Part shown: positions 32,018 to 37,044 of the stretch, piece after piece
Position numbering within the stretch: the stretch's first letter is position 1
Layout: every line of letters begins with the position of its first letter
NCBI GenBank assembly: GCA_020349245.1
Contig: CP070764.1
Span: 1,716,375-1,753,418 of the forward strand
Length of the DNA: 37,044 nt
DNA from: Chloroflexota bacterium
GTDB lineage: Bacteria > Chloroflexota > Anaerolineae > Anaerolineales > UBA4823
Direction: 5' to 3'
Program-made: the position numbers and the translations under genes
The notes under the pieces: generated by a model
Databases searched by the model: none
What the model saw: the letters and a program-made list of their open reading frames with translations, nothing else
What the model was told of the DNA's origin: nothing

Positions 32018-33700
32018 ATGCTGATTAGACCACGTTATCTCCGCCGCTACCGTCAAATAGTTGAAATTCTTGCCGATTACGGGTTCGGAGCCTTCTTGGC
32101 TCAAATGGGGATGAGTGAACGCTTAAATATTCCTCGCTGGTGGCGAAGGCGCAAGGAGATACCTGGTGATGAAATGACCAATCCTCGCCGATTGCGACGG
32201 GCACTGGAGGATTTGGGCCCGACATTTATCAAATTCGGGCAGATCCTGAGTACCCGATCGGATATTCTGCCGCCACAGTATATTGAGGAATTAAGCTACC
32301 TCCAGGATGAAGTACCCCCAGTAACTTGGGAGGAAGCACGCCAAGTCGTTGAAACCGAGCTGGGTGCTCCTGTCGAGGAATTATTTGCGGAAGTAGATCC
32401 CGTACCAATCGCTTCAGCTTCCCTCGCCCAGGTGCATGTCGCTTGTCTGGTAAGCGGGGAAGAGGTGGTTGTTAAAATTCAAAGACCTAATATCGAAAGA
32501 ACGATAAATCTGGATTTAGACATCATCTATGACTTGGCTCGCACGGCACAACAGCGTATCGCTACCGCTTCTCGATATGAGATCGCAGATATTGCCGAGG
32601 AATTTTCTGCGGGCTTGCGCTCAGAGATGGATTTTCGCAGGGAAGCCTGGAACGCAGACCGTTTCCGTCAAAATTTTGCTGATGAAGCTCACCTGTATGT
32701 ACCAAAGATTTATTGGGAATATTCCACCCGTCGCTTGCTGGTCATGGAACGCATTCAGGGAATCAAGATCGATGATTTGGATGCCTTAGAGGCAGCAGGT
32801 TACAGCCGCCAAAGGCTCTCGGGTTATGCCGCGGATTTTGCCCTAAAAGAAGTTTTGATTGATGGCTTTTTTCATGCTGACCCGCACCCTGGAAATATGC
32901 TGATCTTACCCGGTGAGGTGATCGGCGTTCTTGATTTTGGAACTGTTGGTAGACTGGATGACTCGGACCGGGCAAATTTGGCCAGGTTGTTTATTGCTGG
33001 AGTGCAGTTAGACGTGGATGGCATTGTGGACCAACTGCAGCGGATGGGGGTTGCGGATTACCGGGTTGATCGGATGGGGTTGCAGCGTGATATGAAACGG
33101 ATCTTAACCCGATATTACGGGTTGCCGATATATGAGATCGACGCACAGGAGGTGGCGAAGGCTGTTCAGCCGATCATGTATGAGTACAAACTCAATGTAC
33201 CCACCAATTATTATTTGCTGATGAAGACGGTGATCATGATGCAGGGGGTAGGGTTGAAACTGGACCCCGATTTCGATATCATCCAAGCCGCCCAACCGTA
33301 CATTGGCAAATTGTTCCGTCGCATGTGGTTGCCTACTTCGTGGGGACCCGGTGCGATTCGTCTTGCCATGGATTGGAGGGATTTTGTGTCCGTACTGCCA
33401 CGGACAACAACGCGCATCCTCGATCAAGTGGAGCGCGGCCAGCTGACCGTGCAGGCAGAACTACCGCAACTCGAACCAACCATCAATGCCATCGATCGTT
33501 TGATCAACCGGGTTATTTTCAGTGTCTTGGTTGCCGCCCTGGTAGTTGCCTTAGCCTTACTCTTACCCCGCCTAGATTATGCTTGGCCTTGGGGACTGCT
33601 GACCTGGATTATTGTCGTTGGTTTCTTTGTCCTGGTATTCTTAGCAATTCGCTTGGCCTGGTCAGTGTTCCGCTCGGGGCGGGCAAAATTTAATCGTTAA
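32018..33700 (+). CDS. ABC1/UbiB-family protein kinase-like protein
   Basis: A 560-residue UbiB/AarF-type atypical kinase. The KxGQ motif (FIKFGQILSTRSDILP, K72 to Q75), the alanine-rich loop ASASLAQVHVA (132-142), the conserved VVKIQRP lysine (K153), the HADPHPGN loop (287-294) and the DFG motif (306-308) are all present. Two C-terminal membrane segments (about 490-512 and 520-548) anchor it. Family members support ubiquinone or other isoprenoid-quinone biosynthesis through ATPase activity, or lipid handling. The gene is not grouped with quinone genes here. The ATG at 32018 lacks a strong ribosome site. Confidence 0.93.
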   Translation: MLIRPRYLRRYRQIVEILADYGFGAFLAQMGMSERLNIPRWWRRRKEIPGDEMTNPRRLRRALEDLGPTFIKFGQILSTRSDILPPQYIEELSYLQDEVPPVTWEEARQVVETELGAPVEELFAEVDPVPIASASLAQVHVACLVSGEEVVVKIQRPNIERTINLDLDIIYDLARTAQQRIATASRYEIADIAEEFSAGLRSEMDFRREAWNADRFRQNFADEAHLYVPKIYWEYSTRRLLVMERIQGIKIDDLDALEAAGYSRQRLSGYAADFALKEVLIDGFFHADPHPGNMLILPGEVIGVLDFGTVGRLDDSDRANLARLFIAGVQLDVDGIVDQLQRMGVADYRVDRMGLQRDMKRILTRYYGLPIYEIDAQEVAKAVQPIMYEYKLNVPTNYYLLMKTVIMMQGVGLKLDPDFDIIQAAQPYIGKLFRRMWLPTSWGPGAIRLAMDWRDFVSVLPRTTTRILDQVERGQLTVQAELPQLEPTINAIDRLINRVIFSVLVAALVVALALLLPRLDYAWPWGLLTWIIVVGFFVLVFLAIRLAWSVFRSGRAKFNR

Positions 33701-33724
33701 GCACTCCTTGCTTCCAATATATAA

Positions 33725-33760
33725 TGCGCTTGGAATCCATGATCAAGGAACCCAAGCGCA
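33725..33760. terminator. Possible bidirectional terminator
   Basis: TGCGCTTGG (33725-33733) pairs with CCAAGCGCA (33752-33760), an 18-nt loop between, in the 85 bp between convergent ubiB and the phasin-like gene. The downstream TTCATTTT is a weak T-rich tail on the plus strand. Confidence 0.45.
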
Positions 33761-33785
33761 CTGATTCATTTTAACAGTAGCTATT

Positions 33786-34169
33786 CTATCCCTGAGATTT
33801 TTTTAGTTCGTCTACCTTCTTCGAAAGCGTGGCAATCTTGGCGCTTAATGCCTCAATATCAGATTTGGTGGGAATATCCATCTTGTCCATCATCTCGCGC
33901 ATGCGGCTGGAGGCAAGATCTTCTGCTTCGTCGGTTTTCTTCTGACGCTTTTCCTTGATCTCATTGACTAGCTTTTTGCCTTCTTGCTCGGCGATCTCGC
34001 CACGTTCGACTAACTTGTCCACCAGATCACCGATTTCTTCAACTGTTAAGGCAACCACGCCCACGCTGGCAAGCAAAACACGGCGCAAGCTTTCCAAGAT
34101 TGAACGCTCTTCAACAACTAATTCTTCATCACTAACTTCGATTACTTTCGGATCATCATTCGCTGCCAT
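33786..34169 (-). CDS. Phasin-like protein
   Basis: From ATG 34167-34169 (GGAGG 8 nt upstream) this is a 127-residue helical protein, acidic at the start (1-25), with a hydrophobic-amphipathic helix (about 27-55, LRRVLLASVGVVALTVEEI), then RGEIAEQEGKKL, a charged stretch and a coiled-coil end (about 98-125, DIPTKSDIEALSAKIATL). The plan fits phasins and PhaI/PhaF-type granule proteins. An ORF start at 34280 is rejected for lack of a ribosome site and because it reads through the promoter. A PHA synthase is not present in the window, so a PHA role is plausible but not shown; the protein could coat other inclusions. Confidence 0.8.
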   Translation of the reverse strand: MAANDDPKVIEVSDEELVVEERSILESLRRVLLASVGVVALTVEEIGDLVDKLVERGEIAEQEGKKLVNEIKEKRQKKTDEAEDLASSRMREMMDKMDIPTKSDIEALSAKIATLSKKVDELKKSQG

Positions 34170-34197
34170 ATTAATAACCTCCTGATTAGGTTTGAAT

Positions 34198-34212
34198 TGA
34201 CGCAATGCGTCA
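34198..34212. promoter_or_regulatory. Palindrome over transcription start of phasin gene
   Basis: TGACGCA and TGCGTCA flank one base, a perfect 15-nt palindrome. It begins 29 bp before the ATG and overlaps the expected transcription start, a typical repressor position. The PhaR-like protein encoded 2.4 kb away is the natural candidate ligand. Confidence 0.55.
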
Positions 34213-34215
34213 TTA

Positions 34216-34244
34216 ACTATATCGCACGTTGTCAGAGTAGTCAA
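34216..34244 (-). promoter_or_regulatory. Sigma-70 type promoter of phasin gene
   Basis: On the minus strand TTGACT (34244-34239) and TATAGT (34221-34216) lie 17 bp apart, each with one mismatch to consensus. Transcription should start near 34209, inside the palindrome at 34198-34212. Confidence 0.7.
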
Positions 34245-34419
34245 GGCATGGCGAGAACGATCACACATGGCATTGATCATGCAAGCATAATTATCACAGG
34301 ATAATTCAAAGGACTTTCAATCTATGTGAATGAAGAAAGGAGAGTGCTTCGCGGAAATAAAATTTTAGAAACGCAATTTCTCGTATGAAAAAAATCCAAG
34401 ACAATGAAAGGAAAGAAAT

Positions 34420-34593
34420 ATGTTCAGACTCTCACCTCCACGGAAAGTATCTTGGTTTGCTGCCCTTGTTTTCTTAGTTGTCGGTGTGGTAGCATACATG
34501 GGATATCTACCTTTTCTGTCCGGCTGGGCATTCTGGCTGGTGGTGATATCGGCGGTATGGTTGCTGCTTGCCACCCTGTTGAATAATCTTTGA
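34420..34593 (+). CDS. Small two-helix membrane protein of 57 residues
   Basis: Starting at ATG 34420, with AAAGGAAAG about 5-10 nt upstream, this frame encodes MFRLSPPRKVSWFAALVF and ends with TGA 34591-34593. It has two hydrophobic stretches (about 11-31 and 36-55) joined by a short turn (GYLPFLSG). I know similar tiny membrane proteins from Chloroflexota by general appearance only. A strong hairpin lies 37 bp after the stop. A different frame over the same bases gives a 60-codon ORF that has no ribosome site and a random-looking sequence, so I prefer this one. Confidence 0.72.
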   Translation: MFRLSPPRKVSWFAALVFLVVGVVAYMGYLPFLSGWAFWLVVISAVWLLLATLLNNL

Positions 34594-34629
34594 ATTATAC
34601 AATCCCTGAAAATCCTATCTTACGGCAAT

Positions 34630-34655
34630 AAGAGCCCAGAGATACCTGGGCTCTT
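34630..34655. terminator. Bidirectional terminator
   Basis: AAGAGCCCAG (34630-34639) pairs perfectly with CTGGGCTCTT (34646-34655) around a 6-nt loop, between the 57-residue gene and the convergent ABC permease. GTCATTTT follows on the plus side. Confidence 0.7.
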
Positions 34656-34695
34656 GTCATTTTGAGAGGTCAATCAAGTTGTTTGGGAATTTTTG

Positions 34696-35439
34696 TTATG
34701 GATTGTTGGCGAGGATGAGGGAAGCACGATTAAATCGCCGCAAGGCGAGGATCAGCAGGAATAGATTAGCTGCCAGCAAGAAGACTGCGATGATTATACC
34801 AAGCAGCTGAAAATCCAATCCCTGGACCGCATTCGCCACGATAAGGCGTAAATTTTCAGGAAGCAAGGGCAAAATCATCAGCGGAATGAACAGAAATAAA
34901 AATGCAAAACTGAGGGTTTGTTGTGCTTGGCGTACAGAGGCTGCGCGCAGGGACACAAGTACTCCCAATCCAGCTGCCAGCCAGGAAATCAAGAAGGACA
35001 GCCAAAAAATCGCCAAACCATTAAGTGGAGAAAAGAATTGAAGCATCCCTGTCCAATTTGCGACATTTATGGTGATTATCCCGGTTATAACACCCACCAA
35101 TGTGATCCCCCAACCATAGGCGATAGCCGAGCATATTTTTCCGATCAAGATCGCTTTGTCAGAAAGCCGTGAAGCTAATAAAGTTTCCAAGGTATGTCGC
35201 TCTCGTTCACCAGCAAACGAATCTGCGACGATGCTGTTTACCAGGATAAATGGCACCCAGGACCACATTAGGATCGTCGTTGGTGAGGTGAGCCATTCAG
35301 ATCCGGATTGGAGTGGGAAAACAATTCCGAAGACCCCAACCAAGATCAATAATCCTATCCATCCGCCGCGCAAACCTGAGCGCTGAATGAGCAGCTCCCT
35401 AAATTCTTTCCAAATAATGGTCATTATATCGGTCATCAT
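34696..35439 (-). CDS. ABC-2 type transporter permease
   Basis: A 247-residue permease with six membrane segments and the typical ABC-2 N-terminus (IIWKEFRELLIQRSG). The cytoplasmic motif GERERHTLETLLASRLSDKAIL, between segments 2 and 3, is the usual mark of the NatB/CcmB-like exporter group (EREXXTLE-LL). The substrate (drug, ion or lipid) is unknown. Its start overlaps the ATP-binding gene's stop (ATGA), so it is translated together with it. Confidence 0.92.
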   Translation of the reverse strand: MMTDIMTIIWKEFRELLIQRSGLRGGWIGLLILVGVFGIVFPLQSGSEWLTSPTTILMWSWVPFILVNSIVADSFAGERERHTLETLLASRLSDKAILIGKICSAIAYGWGITLVGVITGIITINVANWTGMLQFFSPLNGLAIFWLSFLISWLAAGLGVLVSLRAASVRQAQQTLSFAFLFLFIPLMILPLLPENLRLIVANAVQGLDFQLLGIIIAVFLLAANLFLLILALRRFNRASLILANNP

Positions 35440-36389
35440 GATTCACCTTCCGGATATTGTTCACCTTCATCTACCAGATTGAGAAAAACCTCCTCTAAGC
35501 TGGATTGAGTTTTTAGAACCTCTTCTACTTGAGCGCCTGATTGTACGAGCATGGTGAGCAGAGGGGCAGTTTCGATTGGATTTCTTAATTGGATCGTCAG
35601 GCGGCTATTATGGTGTGAAACGGATACAACTTCCGGATGAGCACGAAGCTCCTGGATAGTGGTATTGGAAAATCCGCTGCCGCTGATCTCCAATTGAGGA
35701 TTGCCAGCCTGGGCACGTATCTGGTTCGGGGAGCCGTTTGCTACTAGTTTTCCCTGCCGGATAATTCCAATTTGTTGGCATAGCCGTTCAGCTTCAGCCA
35801 AGTTGTGTGTATTCAGAAAGACCGTGACACCTTCCAATTCAACCAGGTTTTCTAAATCATCGCGCAATCGGGCAGCTGCAGATGGGTCGAGACCTGATGT
35901 GGGTTCATCTAAGAAAAGCAATTGGGGGCGATGGAAAAGTGCACGTGCCATGGCTAGTTTTTGCTTCATGCCTCTGCTCCAATTGGCGACTGGCTCGCCT
36001 CGCCGCTCCCATAATCCCAGGTGTGTGAGCAACTCTCGTGTTCGAGCCCGCCGTTCAGTCGCTGGGAATTGCCAGATGCGGCCATAGAAATCAAGATTAT
36101 GCTCTGCACTCAAGCGTTCATACAACCCGTTGTGTTCTAGCAGCGCACCGCTTCTGGAACGTATCTCATCAGCCTGGTGAATAGCATCAAACCCCAAAAC
36201 CTGAGCAGTGCCGTGAGATGGTTGTAGCAATCCCAGAAGCAGTCGAATGGTTGTTGTTTTTCCTGCACCGTTGGGTCCTAGAAACCCAAAGACACTCCCG
36301 TGCGGAACTTCAATCGATAGGTTGTCCACGGCGTGGATTGAACCAAAATCTCGGCTTAATTCTTCGGTCTTTATAGCAAGGGTGGTCAT
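35436..36389 (-). CDS. ABC transporter ATP-binding protein
   Basis: A 317-residue ATPase. Walker A GPNGAGKTT (38-46), the signature NWSRGMKQKLAMARAL (136-151, SRGMKQ in place of LSGGQ, common in this subgroup), Walker B LLFLDEPTSGLDP (157-169) and the H-loop NTHNLAEAE are visible. The Q-loop position reads LLEHNGLY, with Glu instead of Gln. A C-terminal accessory domain of about 100 residues is present (about 215-317). It is the ATPase for the ABC-2 permease next to it and overlaps both neighbours by 4 bp. Confidence 0.95.
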   Translation of the reverse strand: MTTLAIKTEELSRDFGSIHAVDNLSIEVPHGSVFGFLGPNGAGKTTTIRLLLGLLQPSHGTAQVLGFDAIHQADEIRSRSGALLEHNGLYERLSAEHNLDFYGRIWQFPATERRARTRELLTHLGLWERRGEPVANWSRGMKQKLAMARALFHRPQLLFLDEPTSGLDPSAAARLRDDLENLVELEGVTVFLNTHNLAEAERLCQQIGIIRQGKLVANGSPNQIRAQAGNPQLEISGSGFSNTTIQELRAHPEVVSVSHHNSRLTIQLRNPIETAPLLTMLVQSGAQVEEVLKTQSSLEEVFLNLVDEGEQYPEGES

Positions 36390-36706
36390 CTTCTTGTGTC
36401 CTTCGTGTTTTCAACTATGTACTTAAGCTGTTCGCGGTAATCTTGGAAAGCTTCACTTCCGGTCTCACTGAGAATGCAAATGGTAAGCGGGATTTTACCG
36501 CGGTAGGTTTTTTGAATTTCGATATAGCCTGCAGATTCAAGCTTTGAGAGGTGAGAGGATAGATTACCCCTGGTGAGACCAGTCTCTCGTTGCAGGTAGA
36601 GAAAATCAGCGCTTTCAACAGCTGAAAGGATGCTCAGGATCAGCAAGCGAGCAGGTTCATGGATCAGTCGATCGACTTCAGTCAATTTCCGAGGGTCAAT
36701 ATTCAT
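36386..36706 (-). CDS. Winged-helix transcriptional regulator
   Basis: A 106-residue single-domain regulator. Helices and wing fit the HTH_34/ArsR-like group: VDRLIHEPARLLILSIL (start of domain), the recognition part TGLTRGNLSSHLSKLESAGYIE (about 42-63) and a wing KTYRGKIPLT. Members of this group often govern the adjacent ABC-2 exporter genes. Its stop overlaps the ATPase start (ATGA), so the operon is probably self-regulated. No metal-binding cysteines are present. Confidence 0.9.
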   Translation of the reverse strand: MNIDPRKLTEVDRLIHEPARLLILSILSAVESADFLYLQRETGLTRGNLSSHLSKLESAGYIEIQKTYRGKIPLTICILSETGSEAFQDYREQLKYIVENTKDTRR

Positions 36707-36794
36707 GCTTAAGTTTCCATGTCATTATCAAAACTGGTTGCCTGCAGAAACGAGAATTAAAGTAATCAAAAAGGTTTGATTTGGGTACACTAAC

Positions 36795-37044
36795 TCACAA
36801 AGGTGCATCTCCCTCAGTGGGGAAATCGTGTAAATACCTCACCAGGATTACGCACCCAGAAATGAGGAGAATTAAACCCATTCCTGCATAATAAACGGCC
36901 AGGCTTGGGTAAGTATCCATCCCGGATAGAGATAAGCCTATACCCAGGAGGAAGGAAACGATGGATTGGAGATAAAATCGTAGCAAACCAACTCGGGCTG
37001 CCGATATCAACCAGACAAAGCCCACGATGAGTCCAGTAGTTGCA
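36795..37044 (-). CDS. Membrane protein, partial at the right edge
   Basis: The frame is open beyond the window edge; about 83 codons are visible, with three hydrophobic segments (for example ISAARVGLLRFYLQSIVSFLLGIGLSLS and YYAGMGLILLISGCVILV) and a charged end HDFPTEGDAPL. A GTG at 37025 is present but the frame stays open upstream of it, so the true start is probably outside. It lies 88 bp upstream of the winged-helix gene on the same strand and may be the first membrane component of the same operon. The family cannot be named. Confidence 0.65.
   Translation of the reverse strand, partial: ATTGLIVGFVWLISAARVGLLRFYLQSIVSFLLGIGLSLSGMDTYPSLAVYYAGMGLILLISGCVILVRYLHDFPTEGDAPL

Noticed and set aside
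34404..34586. 60-codon frame overlapping the small membrane gene
   Set aside because: No ribosome site, Cys-rich and random in look; the frame from 34420 is better supported.
1..37044. tRNA, rRNA, CRISPR array or insertion sequence
   Set aside because: I looked for cloverleaf stems, regularly spaced repeats, transposase motifs and rRNA-like blocks and saw none; this is by eye only.

Overview
The window looks like a chromosomal segment of a Chloroflexota bacterium, most likely an Anaerolineae-type lineage. That placement is inference from the gene mix: LysM/M23 envelope peptidases in tandem, DUF2089 and DUF4097 proteins carrying SHOCT-like hairpins, a fused formiminotransferase-cyclodeaminase, a PhaR-like regulator with a phasin, and a UbiB/ABC1 kinase. 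No rRNA, tRNA, CRISPR array, insertion sequence or phage module was seen. Genes are dense, often overlapping by 4 bp (ATGA/GTGA), and base composition looks even, so this reads as core genome with lineage-specific envelope and stress modules.

Layout. 1-7223 (+): the end of a threonine aldolase, a tyrosine-recombinase-like protein that has lost catalytic residues, purine nucleoside phosphorylase, a two-helix membrane protein, a GNAT acetyltransferase, a large membrane-GAF-HTH regulator, a three-S1-domain protein and ComEA. 7217-12290 (-): an overlapping cluster reading FTCD, CapA-like lipoprotein, dCTP deaminase, aminotransferase. 12330-12882: no intact gene, possibly a decayed ORF. 12883-19257 (+): four tandem paralogues with an N-terminal anchor or lipobox, LysM, a lysozyme-like middle domain and an M23 peptidase domain. 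19318-23362 (+): a consensus promoter with phased repeats, then six genes; five share one short helical hairpin, and two are DUF4097 proteins like the LiaX/YvlB envelope-stress proteins. 23504-25706 (+): an anchored unknown protein and an MFS exporter.

26209-27843 (-): a repeat-built membrane protein and a DUF2807 lipoprotein. 28198-31179 (-): a thiol-redox operon (ECF sigma factor, ZAS-type anti-sigma factor, zinc ribbon, two-fold protein disulfide oxidoreductase, TlpA-like thioredoxin, OsmC peroxidase) ending in a good terminator. 31212-34169: a PhaR-like regulator (-), UbiB kinase (+) and a phasin-like protein (-) with a palindrome over its probable start of transcription. 34420-34593 (+): a 57-residue membrane protein. 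34696-37044 (-): an ABC-2 exporter with a winged-helix regulator and a membrane protein cut by the window edge.

The most interesting parts are the hairpin-sharing DUF2089/DUF4097 operon beside the peptidase array (together possibly an envelope-surveillance system), the altered catalytic positions and metal-loop-like insertions in that array, the PhaR protein that appears to carry a phasin tail, and the self-contained ECF/ZAS redox operon. All functional statements come from reading the sequence; no database search was run.
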